Source of the DNA: an uncultured Gallionellaceae bacterium
Lineage (GTDB): Bacteria > Pseudomonadota > Gammaproteobacteria > Burkholderiales > Gallionellaceae
Assembly: GCA_903847155.1 (NCBI GenBank)
Contig: CAINCU010000065.1
Location: 1 to 42,986 of the forward strand
Direction of reading: 5' to 3'
Length of the DNA stretch: 42,986 nucleotides
Shown: positions 1-8,162 of the stretch, in pieces
Layout of the letters: every line of letters starts with the position of its first letter
Numbering within the stretch: position 1 is the first letter of the stretch
The notes under the pieces: generated by a model
Databases searched by the model: none
What the model was told of the DNA's origin: nothing
The model's input: only the letters and a program-made list of their open reading frames with translations
Translations under genes and position numbers: made by a program

Positions 1-567
1 TATGCCGAAACCGAGCAGATGATCCAGACACTGCTCAAGGAAGCGCATCAGGATCTGGCGCTGAATGAAAGTTTGGTGCAGGTGCAAGGCTCCGGCGCAA
101 CTGAAGCCGCCGCAGATGAGGCGCGTTCACCGGAAACCTACCTCGGCTACGCGCGAGCGCAAAATTTCGCTTCACGCGAAGAGGTGCAGTACGACGAGAG
201 CGCACGCTACACCGTCCCGAAAATACTCAAGCTGAACCAATGGGCACTGAGCGGCAACTGGCAGATCGGCAAGGAATCCATCTTGCTGCAAACACCCGGC
301 GGCACGATCAGCTACCGCTTCCAGGGACGCGATTTGCATCTGGTGCTGGGCTCGCACAACGGCAAACCGATTCGCTTCAAGGTCACGCTGGATGGAAAAG
401 TCCCGGGCGCAGATCACGGTGCGGACACCGATGCGCAGGGCAACGGCGTGGTGCAGGAGCAGCGCCTGTATCAACTCGTGCGGCAAAGTGGCGCGATCAA
501 GAATCGAACCTTCCGCATCGAATTTCTGGATGGCGGGGTGGAGGGGTTTGCGTTTACCTTCGGCTAG
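1..567 (+). CDS. C-terminal part of a DipZ/TlpA-like thioredoxin-family protein (5' end outside window)
   Basis: The reading frame is open from base 1 (Y-A-E-T-E-Q-M...) to the TAG at 565-567, so the gene begins upstream of the window. The visible 188 residues resemble the C-terminal beta-rich domain that follows the thioredoxin fold in DipZ-type cytochrome c biogenesis/thiol-disulfide proteins. Recognisable pieces are PETYLGYARAQNF, LNQWALSGNW, ISYRFQGRDLHLV, LDGKVPGADHGAD, QRLYQLVRQSG and a closing FAFTFG. In that family the domain lies in the periplasm and looks like a carbohydrate-binding-like sandwich; its ligand is unknown. The CXXC active site and membrane part would lie before base 1 and cannot be checked. 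The family call is from memory of the conserved motifs, and the exact subfamily is uncertain. Confidence 0.7.
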   Translation, partial: YAETEQMIQTLLKEAHQDLALNESLVQVQGSGATEAAADEARSPETYLGYARAQNFASREEVQYDESARYTVPKILKLNQWALSGNWQIGKESILLQTPGGTISYRFQGRDLHLVLGSHNGKPIRFKVTLDGKVPGADHGADTDAQGNGVVQEQRLYQLVRQSGAIKNRTFRIEFLDGGVEGFAFTFG

Positions 568-579
568 GCAGTGTGCCTT

Positions 580-611
580 GTAGATCGCCTATTGACGGGC
601 ATCTTCACGAG
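580..611 (+). repeat. Dispersed hairpin repeat, unit 1 (copy A)
   Basis: This copy carries the core GCCTATTGACGGGC flanked by GTAGATC and ATCTTCACGAG. The arms pair imperfectly around an 8-base loop TATTGACG. It begins 12 bases after the stop of the preceding gene. The same core recurs near 2.2, 16.1, 27.7, 34.2 and 42.4 kb, always between genes. Confidence 0.8.
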
Positions 612-729
612 GGGCGAACAGGGTGCGCGCGCACTATGCGTGGTGCAAAACTCGTCCTACATTGCTAATACTCGCGCCTAGACACGAGTAAAGCGAGCGC
701 TGCTCTGGAGCGCATGGTTAGAGCCGCAA

Positions 730-1320
730 TTACAGACCATAAGGTGTGCCCAACAGCAAGAACTGCAAGACTAGTAATGCAACGTAAATGGCTGTACCTG
801 TACCCACCAACACTAGAAGGCCCAAGAGCCGAGCCAGCCACAACTTAACCACTGGTTGAGGATACATCTCGACAGACTTCGCAACGCACTGCTCACTTCT
901 CGCAGTGATTAGGGCTGGTGCATCAGCATTTACGGTCAGCAATTCGAAGCCTACGAACTCATCCGGAGCCAGACTGTCGAACATTACAACATATCGGTTA
1001 TCCGCCTCAACGTGCTCAGTGATGTGGCGAGATGGCCAAATATTGATGCAAATCGGCTTCCAATTAAAAACCAACTCCACTTTGTTTGCTGGCTCACTTC
1101 CCGTGTTTTTTAGCAAATAGGAAACCGTTCGGACTGTCTGAGTAGGTGTGACCACATTGCCGTCTGTATCTCGAAGGGGCTCCTGCACCAAGAAGGTGAA
1201 CGAATGTGGGCTGGCAAGAATTAGCTTGGCCTTGGCCCGAAAGAACCGAGCCAATGCCCATGCAACAAAAGGCACAGCCAGCGATATGAGTTCTTTTGCA
1301 TACGTTTGGAGAAATGACAT
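730..1320 (-). CDS. Hypothetical protein with N- and C-terminal membrane segments
   Basis: I do not recognise this 196-residue protein. It has a hydrophobic N-terminal helix (SLAVPFVAWALARFF), a central soluble stretch of about 120 residues that looks beta-rich (TVRTVSYLLKNTGSEPANKVELVF, then VGFELLTVNAD), and a strongly hydrophobic C-terminal helix (LLGLLVLVGTGTAIYVALLVLQFLLLG). The centre is reminiscent of an Ig-like or DUF11-like fold held between two membrane anchors, but this is only an impression. The ATG at 1320 was chosen because GGGAA stands five bases upstream; an in-frame TTG at 1341 would add seven residues. It is a single minus-strand gene between plus-strand genes with no clear operon partner. 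Confidence 0.6.
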   Translation of the reverse strand: MSFLQTYAKELISLAVPFVAWALARFFRAKAKLILASPHSFTFLVQEPLRDTDGNVVTPTQTVRTVSYLLKNTGSEPANKVELVFNWKPICINIWPSRHITEHVEADNRYVVMFDSLAPDEFVGFELLTVNADAPALITARSEQCVAKSVEMYPQPVVKLWLARLLGLLVLVGTGTAIYVALLVLQFLLLGTPYGL

Positions 1321-1561
1321 AGCTGTTCCCAACTGGTTCAACGTAAAGTGGATGGCAAAAACACCTGATATTTTGGATTGCTTTGCCGGATAATCTAAAA
1401 TATGGATTTTACCCCTTTGATTTTTAAAGACCGTTGGTATCCTATCATGGCATCAGCCTGTAATCTGGGCACGTGTCTGTGCCCACCTATGCTGCATGTC
1501 GCCGTTCCGCAAACCATCGCCGTCACACCCCCGTCACAAAACATCGCTATAACCACGCTTC

Positions 1562-2164
1562 ATGATGAAGCGCATCGCATTCGGCTTGCTAATGTTGACC
1601 AGCGGACTGGCTTGGGCAGACCCGCATTACCCCGGTTTGCAGGTGGCCGTCCAAAGAGACGGCGGGGTTTATAGCTTCACCGCAAAATTCGATTCGCCCT
1701 TATCGAAATGTGCAGCCTACCGTTACCTCACCGATTACGAAGCTGCGAAAGAACTGCCCGGCATGGTGGAGTCCCTCGCCTTGCGCGAATCGGCAAGCAA
1801 AGTAAAAGTCGAACGCACCGTGGATGAACACGTGCTGTTCGTCACCGTCCGTCTGCGCTCCGTGATGGAATACACCGAGCGCCCATACGATGGCCTCGCG
1901 CTGATCCAGCTGACTGGCGATTCCAAATCGTTTCGAGGCAACTGGCACATCGAGGCAAATCCTACAGGAAGCACGCTGAGCTTTCAGGGAACATGGCAAC
2001 CGGACAGCATGATTCCGTTGTTCATCATCGACCACTTCGCGCAGAACGGTCTGCTCGACCGCTTCAGCGACATCGCGCGCATGGGTGAGCAGCGCAAGGA
2101 TAAATTCGCGGCCAGTTGCGCGAATACGCAGTATGCGAAGAACGGGGAACAGGTTTTGCCTTGA
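1562..2164 (+). CDS. Exported SRPBCC/START-like (polyketide cyclase-like) protein
   Basis: This 200-residue protein starts with a typical signal peptide (MMKRIAFGLLMLTSGLAWA, likely cleavage before DPHYPG), so it should be periplasmic. The mature part follows an SRPBCC pattern: an early strand (GGVYSFTAKFDSPL), an A-Y-R-Y-L-T-D-Y segment leading to LPGMVESLALRES, central strands (VKVERTVDEHVLFVTVRLRSVME) and a final amphipathic helix (PLFIIDHFAQNGLLDRFSDIARMGEQRKDKF). Such proteins bind hydrophobic ligands, but the ligand here is unknown. Two ATG codons stand in tandem (1562 and 1565), and no strong Shine-Dalgarno is visible for either. Inverted copies of the dispersed hairpin repeat follow the stop. 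Confidence 0.65.
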   Translation: MMKRIAFGLLMLTSGLAWADPHYPGLQVAVQRDGGVYSFTAKFDSPLSKCAAYRYLTDYEAAKELPGMVESLALRESASKVKVERTVDEHVLFVTVRLRSVMEYTERPYDGLALIQLTGDSKSFRGNWHIEANPTGSTLSFQGTWQPDSMIPLFIIDHFAQNGLLDRFSDIARMGEQRKDKFAASCANTQYAKNGEQVLP

Positions 2165-2186
2165 GGCGGTGCTTTCAATAACCAAC

Positions 2187-2264
2187 CTCGTGAAGATGCC
2201 CGTCAATAGGCGATCTACACGTATCTAATGATGCAGAATGCCTATTGACGGGCATCTCCACGAG
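2187..2264. repeat. Inverted pair of dispersed hairpin repeats (copies B and C)
   Basis: Copy B (2187-2218) reads GCCCGTCAATAGGC on the plus strand. Copy C (2233-2264) reads GCCTATTGACGGGC. The two are inverted and 14 bases apart, between convergent genes. Each can fold on itself and the pair can fold into one long cruciform, an arrangement like a REPIN. Confidence 0.8.
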
Positions 2265-2316
2265 TTGATGAGGATGAATCGTTGCTGATTACGCCTTACA
2301 CAGCAACTCCACACCC

Positions 2317-3522
2317 CTAGTTAGTCATCTGATAATTTTCTTTGCAATGATCTTTGGGGCCGTTCACGCATTGGTATTTGTTGCGCTGTGGCGAGATGCC
2401 GTATTTTTTCGCTACATCGGCATCGGTCCAGAGTCCGTAGCCGCAAAGATAAACCATCGCCGTAACAGTTGTTCCCGACCTGAGAGTGATTTGCTGAGAA
2501 CCTGCAGTGGCGCGATACGGCTTGCAGCCGACATAGCCCAGTTGTGCTTCCAACGATTCGCCCAATTCGGTGAATTGGATCGGGCCGTCGCACCACCAGA
2601 TGTCTTTATGTTTCTGGCTTTGCCAGCAGAGCGCAATACCTTCCAGTTGTTCCGGCCCGTATTTCACTTTTTTCTTGCTGCTTGGCGTATCTGTGACAGT
2701 GTTATCGGCCACTTGTTGGGGCTGCTTGCTGCGCTGCAATTTTTCTTTTGCTTGCTGCAGTGCCTGTCGTTGCATCTCTTCTTCTTGCCTGTTTTGTGCC
2801 TGCTGCTTGGCGGCTAATTGCGCCTGAAGTTCTTTGCGGCTTGGTTGCTGCGATTGTGCGGAGCCGGATGAATACGGTGTGGCTGTGGGCGTTGGATCCG
2901 GGCTGCGGATGGCGTATGACTGTTGTCTGCGGGCGTTTTCCTGTGCGCGACGGTCGGCATCCGCTTGCGCCTTCGCTCTTTGCTCATCGCGCTGTTGATC
3001 CAGTTGCGCACGCTTTTGTTGCATAGCTTGATCGTATGCCAACCGTGTTTGCCTATCTTGTTCGGCTAAGCTATCCCCCGCCTTTTTCAAGTTTTGCTGG
3101 AACTCCGCAAACGCGGCTGCAGTAGCACGGGAACTTTCTCTTTCCCGTTCCCTTTCGGCGGCTCTATTGATTTCTGCCTGACGCGCGTTTTCGCGTGCCT
3201 CTTCTTTCCGGTCCTCTTCATTGCTTGCAATGCGCTGCCCGGTGGTTTCAAGGTAGTGTTGGTCTATGCGCGCGCCATTGTCGAATTCACATGCTGTTTC
3301 CTCCATTTGGGAGGAACGCTCGTATTTGGGCGCTCTGCATCTACCCTTGCCGTGTGGATTTCCACCTGACAGCCGACCCTTAAAGTCGAATCCGGTAAAA
3401 TGGTACCAACCCTGTTTGTCTGCTACTCGTTCGTTTGCGGCAATCTTGAAAGAAGCTTGCGGAATGGTTGCTTCATGGCAACCAACCAGTACTAGACAGC
3501 AAATTATCCAGAGATATTTCAT
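2317..3522 (-). CDS. Lipoprotein with coiled-coil, Gln-rich middle and Cys-rich C-terminus
   Basis: This 401-residue protein opens with a lipoprotein signal (MKYLWIICCLVLVGC; lipidated Cys15), so it should sit on a membrane facing the periplasm. Residues ~35-75 contain a MORN-like patch (GWYHFTGFDFKG, GGNPHGKGRC). Residues ~95-290 are dominated by Arg, Glu, Gln and Ala, read as a long coiled coil, broken by a Pro/Thr/Ser section near 208-225. The C-terminal ~115 residues are a compact part with several cysteines and tryptophans (ALCWQSQKHKDIWWCDG, CKPYRA, LCGYGLW, CVNGPKDHC), probably disulfide-bonded. It lies 21 bases downstream of another lipoprotein gene on the same strand, probably in one operon. 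Function unknown. Confidence 0.7.
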   Translation of the reverse strand: MKYLWIICCLVLVGCHEATIPQASFKIAANERVADKQGWYHFTGFDFKGRLSGGNPHGKGRCRAPKYERSSQMEETACEFDNGARIDQHYLETTGQRIASNEEDRKEEARENARQAEINRAAERERERESSRATAAAFAEFQQNLKKAGDSLAEQDRQTRLAYDQAMQQKRAQLDQQRDEQRAKAQADADRRAQENARRQQSYAIRSPDPTPTATPYSSGSAQSQQPSRKELQAQLAAKQQAQNRQEEEMQRQALQQAKEKLQRSKQPQQVADNTVTDTPSSKKKVKYGPEQLEGIALCWQSQKHKDIWWCDGPIQFTELGESLEAQLGYVGCKPYRATAGSQQITLRSGTTVTAMVYLCGYGLWTDADVAKKYGISPQRNKYQCVNGPKDHCKENYQMTN

Positions 3523-3543
3523 GTTGTTGAAGGTCAGAATTGA

Positions 3544-4098
3544 TTAAAGGGTGCGGAGCAATTTGTTCGAACACATCCGCGACTCTTCCTTCCACCACTT
3601 CTCCTTGTCGGAATCAAATATTAGAAATGCCCATCCCGTAAAATATTTCTCGTTATAAGTCAGGCTGGTTCCACCAACCTTCTTTCCGTTTTGATAGAAC
3701 TCCATCTCGCAACTCACGTCGTACCAATCTACATCTGGAACCAAGCCCAGACTGAACGTTATAAACATGGCACCTAAAAACCCACTAGTCTGGGATTTGT
3801 AGCTGGAGCATTTGCGGACGATCAAAACTCCTTTTAACGGAGGCACGAAAGAAGAAGTAGGTTCAACCGAAGAAAACAGCCCGGTTTCTCTCCAAACCGC
3901 AATGTCTTGTGTATAGCCGTTTATATAGGCTTTTTGACCGACGATGATTTTGGGTGCGGAAGCTGGAGGAGAGACGCTGCCGCTTCCCCTTGCAGGCCAA
4001 GCACCCGAGAGAGCCGTGGTACAACCTGAAAGTGCTACGCAGAATAAAAGCGCGCCTATTGATGCGATTGCCGTATCAAGTTTTGGCATGCAACTCAT
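3544..4098 (-). CDS. Small lipoprotein, function unknown
   Basis: This 184-residue protein has a long signal with lipobox LSGC (Cys26), then a Pro/Ser/Gly linker and a globular part. The globular part contains KIIVGQKAYINGYTQDIAVWRETGLF, a hydrophobic patch (FLGAMFITFSLGLVPDVDWYDVSCEMEFY) and a C-terminal segment with several Trp and Lys residues. The hydrophobic patch and the Y-D-V-S-C-E-M-E-F-Y pattern recall small outer-membrane lipoproteins with a glycine/hydrophobic hairpin, but I cannot name a family. The start at 4098 is supported by GGGAG about eight bases upstream; M4 at 4089 is an alternative. It is the first gene of a probable two-lipoprotein operon with the gene at 2317-3522. Confidence 0.65.
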   Translation of the reverse strand: MSCMPKLDTAIASIGALLFCVALSGCTTALSGAWPARGSGSVSPPASAPKIIVGQKAYINGYTQDIAVWRETGLFSSVEPTSSFVPPLKGVLIVRKCSSYKSQTSGFLGAMFITFSLGLVPDVDWYDVSCEMEFYQNGKKVGGTSLTYNEKYFTGWAFLIFDSDKEKWWKEESRMCSNKLLRTL

Positions 4099-4476
4099 GG
4101 TGTTTCTCCCTGTTTTTTTATTGAGATAGCCACATTGGCGTAGCTAAATTTGGAACAGCCGCACTCGCATGCGAACAGAATCTGACGTGCAGTTCGACAT
4201 TTACAGCTTCATTGCAGATACTCGCTTACCTTTTGCGCATGCTGCAATGTACTTTAGTCTGAATGTTTAGTGATTATCGGTTGCAAGCGCTGCCGCAGTA
4301 TTGTTTATCGGCCCGGCGTCACATTTAGCGCCTGAAACCCTGAAATGACATCGAACAATTCCTCGTCGATGCCGCTCCGGCGCAGGCGATTCCGCTCAGG
4401 CACGGAACAGCGGCGAACTCATTCACAATCAATTTATTTTTACACCAACCTGCCTAGGGCTGAAGCTAAGTGCAGG
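4099..4476. other. Intergenic stretch between the lipoprotein operon and ppk2
   Basis: No intact gene is visible. The stretch holds the upstream region of the lipoprotein operon, a fragment of atpG at 4327-4420 (listed separately) and a hairpin at the end of ppk2. The rest is AT-rich and unremarkable. Confidence 0.6.
4327..4420 (-). pseudogene. Decayed duplicate fragment of the atpG 3' region
   Basis: Bases 4327-4388 match 5416-5477 inside atpG with about four differences in 62 positions. Read on the minus strand they still encode [20 protein letters not shown], against [20 protein letters not shown] in the intact gene. From 4389 the match continues more weakly but jumps to the part of atpG near 5572-5600 (compare GATTCCGCTCAGGC with GATTCGGCGCAGGC), so about 94 bases of atpG are missing. 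There is no start, stop or usable frame. The remnant lies on the far side of ppk2 from the intact atpG. Confidence 0.85.
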
Positions 4477-4478
4477 TT
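4447..4478 (-). other. Stem-loop at the ppk2 stop codon
   Basis: AACCTGC (4447-4453) and GCAGGTT (4472-4478) form a 7-bp stem that overlaps the ppk2 stop codon. No U-run follows on the minus-strand RNA, so it is not a classical terminator. It may protect the mRNA end or be chance. Confidence 0.35.
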
Positions 4479-5364
4479 ACGATCCATGCCGCCCCTCGTG
4501 CATCAACTGTTCGCGCACCGCCACCAATTCCTGCTTCCGCTTTGCATCCACTTTCGGGTAGTGCATATCTAACGCCTTGAACGTATCGAGAACGATGCGG
4601 GAAATAATCAGGCGCGCATTCGCTTTGTCGTCGGCGGGAACCACATACCAAGGCGCGTCTTTGCTGCTGGTGGCGCTGAGGCAGGCTTCATAGGCTTGCA
4701 TGTATTGCTTCCAGTATTTGCGCTCTTCCATGTCGGCCAGACTAAGTTTCCAGTTCTTGTCCGGCTTGTCGATGCGCTCAATGAAGCGCTGGCGCTGCTC
4801 TTCCGGCGAAAGATGCAGGAAGAATTTGATGATGCGCGTGCCGTTGCGGTGCAGGTGTTTTTCCATATTGACGATGGAGTCATAACGTTCCTGCCAGATG
4901 GTTTTTTCATGCAGCATGCCGTTGGGAATTCCCTGAGCGTGCAGGATTTCCGGGTGCACACGCACGATCAACACCTCCTCGTAATAGGAGCGGTTGAAGA
5001 TGCCGATGCGGCCGCGTTCCGGCAAATCCTGCGTGGTACGCCACAAAAAATCATGTTCCAGTTCCTGCGCGCTCGGGTGCTTGAAACTGAACACCTGACA
5101 GCCCTGCGGATTGATGCCGGACATCACGTGCTTGATCGCGCCATCCTTGCCCGCCGCATCCATCGCCTGAAAGATCAACAGCACCGCATATTCATTGGAG
5201 GCGTAGTGCAGTTGTTGCAGTGCACTGAGTTCCTCCACATGCTGCCGCTGCAGTTCATGATACTGCTCCTTCGATTGGTAAACGGGTTTCACCAGCGTCG
5301 GCCATTTTTTGAGTTTGACCTTGGTGCCTTCGGGTACCTGGAAATCTTTGGAATCAATCTTCAT
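4477..5364 (-). CDS. ppk2: Polyphosphate kinase 2 family (polyphosphate:nucleotide phosphotransferase)
   Basis: This 295-residue cytosolic protein transfers phosphate between polyphosphate and nucleoside mono- or diphosphates. It has the PPK2 single-domain P-loop fold: Walker A-like [13 protein letters not shown] (residues ~65-77), the lid/phosphate region [16 protein letters not shown], and Walker B-like [15 protein letters not shown] (~118-132). Length and motifs fit the short, one-domain class. The start ATG overlaps the atpG stop as ATGA, so ppk2 is translationally coupled to the N-ATPase operon and is its last gene. The coupling suggests local ATP/ADP regeneration from polyphosphate, but that is inference. 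The AMP- versus ADP-preferring class was not resolved. Confidence 0.92.
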   Translation of the reverse strand: MKIDSKDFQVPEGTKVKLKKWPTLVKPVYQSKEQYHELQRQHVEELSALQQLHYASNEYAVLLIFQAMDAAGKDGAIKHVMSGINPQGCQVFSFKHPSAQELEHDFLWRTTQDLPERGRIGIFNRSYYEEVLIVRVHPEILHAQGIPNGMLHEKTIWQERYDSIVNMEKHLHRNGTRIIKFFLHLSPEEQRQRFIERIDKPDKNWKLSLADMEERKYWKQYMQAYEACLSATSSKDAPWYVVPADDKANARLIISRIVLDTFKALDMHYPKVDAKRKQELVAVREQLMHEGRHGS

Positions 5365-6278
5365 ACCGATCCTACCTTTCTTGCCGCCAGTTCGGCGGAA
5401 TGTTGAGCGTTGGTCAGCGCCTGAAAGCCGGAAATGACATCGAACAATTCTTCGTCGATGCCGCTCTGGCGCAGGCGGTGAAATGTGCGCTGCAAATCTT
5501 CCAGTAGTTCGTCGATATTTTTTTCAGCACGTTGCATCGCGGCCAAACGGCTGGCATTTTCGCTGGCGAGCGATTCGGCGCAGGCGCGAAACAGTGAGAC
5601 GAAAAGATATTCGCGCACCAGCGCTTGCAGCGTGTGCACACCTTCGCCCATGACTTCGGGCAAGTTGCCCGTCGGCCAGGCGATGGCGGCCAGATCCCGC
5701 CGCCATGCATCGTCCAGCGGCAGCAGGCGTTGGCTCACCGGCGTATAGATCGCCCCGGCCTGCGGGCGGTTATGAAACAGGTAAACCTGGGTGATCTCGC
5801 CCTTCGCACGCCGCGCTTCCACTTCAATCAGAATCTGCCCGACCAGCGGCGTGATTGCGCTGATGGAATTCGGCAGCGTGAAGCCATCCAGCGGCATCAA
5901 CTCGGTTTCCGCAAGGCGCGACTGCATGCGTTCACCCACCGCCCACACTGTCTTTTTCCCCGGCAGGCTACCCAGCGTTTTCACCACATATTCCGCCATC
6001 ACATCATTGAACTGGCCGACCAGCCCCTGGTCCGATCCGAACACGATCGCGCCGATCGTGCCTTTGGTTTTTTCACCACTGCGCGCGGGAGGCTCATCCT
6101 GGCGCAGACATGCGACCAAGCCCAGTTGTACCGTGCGGTAATAATCACCCAGCGAACGCACCGCATTTTCGTACTGCACGATATTCGACGCGGCCATCGC
6201 CTTCATCGTGCGCACCACCGATTCGAGGTCTCCTGCGGTGGCGATCTGGTGACGCAGACTGGCGGCGGTTTCGCTCAT
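5361..6278 (-). CDS. atpG: N-ATPase gamma subunit
   Basis: This 305-residue central-stalk subunit connects the alpha3beta3 head to the c-ring. The N-terminal helix ([40 protein letters not shown]) fits the gamma pattern of an early coiled coil ending in T-M-K-A-M-A-A-S. The middle holds the Rossmann-like part ([19 protein letters not shown]), and the C-terminal helix runs to [22 protein letters not shown]. It is unlike housekeeping gamma at the far N-terminus (no R-R-R-I-R-S-V), as expected for N-type enzymes. It lies 83 bases after atpA, with a palindrome in the gap, and overlaps ppk2 by four bases. A damaged copy of its 3' region lies beyond ppk2. Confidence 0.93.
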   Translation of the reverse strand: MSETAASLRHQIATAGDLESVVRTMKAMAASNIVQYENAVRSLGDYYRTVQLGLVACLRQDEPPARSGEKTKGTIGAIVFGSDQGLVGQFNDVMAEYVVKTLGSLPGKKTVWAVGERMQSRLAETELMPLDGFTLPNSISAITPLVGQILIEVEARRAKGEITQVYLFHNRPQAGAIYTPVSQRLLPLDDAWRRDLAAIAWPTGNLPEVMGEGVHTLQALVREYLFVSLFRACAESLASENASRLAAMQRAEKNIDELLEDLQRTFHRLRQSGIDEELFDVISGFQALTNAQHSAELAARKVGSV

Positions 6279-6330
6279 GGTTGTTCCTGATTAGATACGA
6301 AGTTCAGTAGGTTGCAAGTAACCGTTTTGC

Positions 6331-6357
6331 TCCCTTCTCCCGCAGGCGGGAGAGGGA
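6331..6357. repeat. Palindromic element between atpA and atpG
   Basis: TCCCTTCTCCCGC and GCGGGAGAGGGA flank a 2-base loop, giving a GC-rich stem of about 12 bp with one bulge. Similar 'CTCTCCCGC...GCGGGAGAG' palindromes are common intergenic repeats in betaproteobacteria. Placed within the operon, it could act in mRNA processing or attenuation. Confidence 0.75.
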
Positions 6358-6361
6358 ACGT

Positions 6362-8005
6362 TTAGCTCTTGGTATTCTCTGTGTCCTTTGTGTCCTGTGT
6401 GTCCTGTGTGTCGTTTGTGTCCTTTGTGTCCTTTGTGGCTAACTGTTTTTGTTTTTCTATTTCCGGCTTTGGCGCAAACGTCACCAGCGCCTGACGCGCA
6501 ATATCTATGATGGTTGTGCGATCTTCATCGCTCAAGCTGTCGGCGGTAGCCAGACGCTGGCATACCTTCGCCGGAATATTCTTTGCCGCTTCGACTACGG
6601 CGTGTTCGGCTTCCGTCATCTGTTCCAGCGGCACCTCGTCGAACAGTTTTGCGGTCAACGCCAGCAACACGGCGATCTGCGCGGGTACGGTCACCGGCGA
6701 GAATTCCGGTTGTTTGAGGCAGGCGCGGATGCGGCGTCCGTGTTCGATGATCTTGCGCGTGCTGTCGTCCAGTCGCGCGCCGAAACGGGCGAAGGTCTCC
6801 AGTTCCTCGAACTGCGCGTAGGCCAGTTTGAGATCGCCCGCCACGCCGCGATACGCCGCGCGCTGCGCCTTGCCGCCCACGCGCGACACCGATTTGCCGA
6901 CATCCACCGCAGGCAGCACGCCCAGTTCAAACAGCGACGGCGACAAATAGATTTGCCCGTCAGTGATCGAGATCAGGTTGGTGGGAATGTAGGCGGAAAT
7001 ATCCTGCGCTTCGGTTTCGATGATGGGCAGCGCGGTCAGCGAGCCGCCGCCGAGCTCATCACGCAAATGGGTGGCACGTTCCAGCAGGCGCGAGTGGATG
7101 TAAAAAATATCACCGGGAAAAGCTTCGCGTCCCGGCGGGCGGCGCAGCAACAAAGACAGCTCGCGGTAGGCGCGCGCATGATGCGTAAGGTCGTCGTAAA
7201 CGATCAGCACATCGCGGCCCTGCTCCATGAAATGCTCGGCGATGCTGGTCGCCGCGTAAGGTGCGACGTAGGCGAGGCCGGGCGGATCGTTGCCCTCGGT
7301 CACCACCACCACGGTATATTCCAGCGCGCCATTTTCGCGCAGGGAGGCGATCACTTTGGCCACGCCGGAGGCGCGCTGGCCGATGGCGCAATACACGCAC
7401 AGCACATTCTGGTCGCGCTGATTGAGGATGGTGTCGATCGCAATCGCGGTCTTGCCGGTCTGGCGGTCGCCGAGGATCAATTCGCGCTGGCCGTGGCCGA
7501 CGGGAATCAGTGCGTCGATAACTTTGATGCCGGTCTGCAACGGCACGGTGACCGGCGCTCTATCCATGATGGAAGCAGAGGGACGCTCGACCGGCAGGCG
7601 CTTGCTGGAGGTCAGCGCACCCTTGCCGTCCAGCGGGCGACCCATGGGATTGATGATGCGCCCGATCAAACCGTCGCCCACCGGCACGTCCATCACATGC
7701 CCCCGGCGTTCGACTTCATCGCCCGCTTGCAGATGCGAGAAATCGCCGAGCAGCACCACGCCGATCTGATCCGCATCGACGTTGAACGCGATGCCGTAAC
7801 TCTCGCCGGGAAACTTCAGCACTTCCTCGAAGCTCACGCTGGGCAGGCCGGACACCATGGCGATGCCGGTGGCGATGCTGGTGATGGTGCCGACTTCGCG
7901 CGGTTGCAATTGCGGTGCGAAGGTTTCCCGCGTCTGGCTAATGCAGCTAAACGTGCTGTTGAAAACGTGTTGCAGATTCTCGGATTCCACGATCATCCTC
8001 GCCAT
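6362..8005 (-). CDS. atpA: N-ATPase alpha subunit
   Basis: This 547-residue non-catalytic nucleotide-binding subunit belongs to the F1-type head. Domains in order are the N-terminal beta-barrel ([18 protein letters not shown]), the nucleotide-binding domain with P-loop GDRQTGKT (residues 179-186), and the helical C-terminal domain. The frame is open up to 8308, but the upstream ~100 codons translate a palindromic repeat and the antisense-like shadow of the atpF tail. I therefore place the start at ATG 8005 (MARMIVES) or ATG 7996 (MIVES); neither has a strong Shine-Dalgarno. The last ~22 residues are a Lys-Asp-Thr repeat ([20 protein letters not shown]) produced by a short DNA tandem repeat and are not part of the family fold. 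Confidence 0.93.
   Translation of the reverse strand: MARMIVESENLQHVFNSTFSCISQTRETFAPQLQPREVGTITSIATGIAMVSGLPSVSFEEVLKFPGESYGIAFNVDADQIGVVLLGDFSHLQAGDEVERRGHVMDVPVGDGLIGRIINPMGRPLDGKGALTSSKRLPVERPSASIMDRAPVTVPLQTGIKVIDALIPVGHGQRELILGDRQTGKTAIAIDTILNQRDQNVLCVYCAIGQRASGVAKVIASLRENGALEYTVVVVTEGNDPPGLAYVAPYAATSIAEHFMEQGRDVLIVYDDLTHHARAYRELSLLLRRPPGREAFPGDIFYIHSRLLERATHLRDELGGGSLTALPIIETEAQDISAYIPTNLISITDGQIYLSPSLFELGVLPAVDVGKSVSRVGGKAQRAAYRGVAGDLKLAYAQFEELETFARFGARLDDSTRKIIEHGRRIRACLKQPEFSPVTVPAQIAVLLALTAKLFDEVPLEQMTEAEHAVVEAAKNIPAKVCQRLATADSLSDEDRTTIIDIARQALVTFAPKPEIEKQKQLATKDTKDTNDTQDTQDTKDTENTKS
6380..6437. repeat. Short tandem repeat encoding the Lys-Asp-Thr tail of AtpA
   Basis: About six imperfect units of TGTGTCCTT/TGTGTCCTG follow one another just inside the 3' end of atpA. 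On the coding strand they give K/N/Q-D-T triplets. The repeat number may vary between strains. Confidence 0.8.
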
Positions 8006-8016
8006 CAATAAATCTG

Positions 8017-8142
8017 CGTCATTCCGGCGAAGGCCGGAATCCAGATGAAAAAATATCCCCACGAAAGTGGGCCAATACCTTGGCTTTTTCCGCTTCGCGG
8101 ATTTTTTATAATGACTGGATTCCGGCCTTCGCCGGAATGACG
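8017..8142. repeat. 28-bp perfect inverted repeat (REPIN/MITE-like) between atpF and atpA
   Basis: Arms at 8017-8044 and 8115-8142 are perfect reverse complements. Each arm also holds its own hairpin, ATTCCGGC-GAAG-GCCGGAAT (8 bp). Between them lie CCCAC-GAAA-GTGGG (8058-8071) and an AT-rich stretch. The core TCATTCCGGCGAAGGCCGGA is a repeat type seen widely in proteobacterial genomes. It separates atpF (stop at 8163) from the atpA start and fills nearly the whole gap. Confidence 0.88.
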
Positions 8143-8162
8143 GCCTAATGGAATATTTAGGT

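Noticed and set aside
623-634. GTGCGCGCGCAC palindrome as an operator
   Set aside because: It is a simple alternating GC run near a repeat copy; no promoter is recognisable around it.
6449-8011. Long plus-strand open frame opposite atpA (520 codons)
   Set aside because: Antisense shadow of a GC-rich conserved gene; composition is His/Arg/Gln-rich with no motif.
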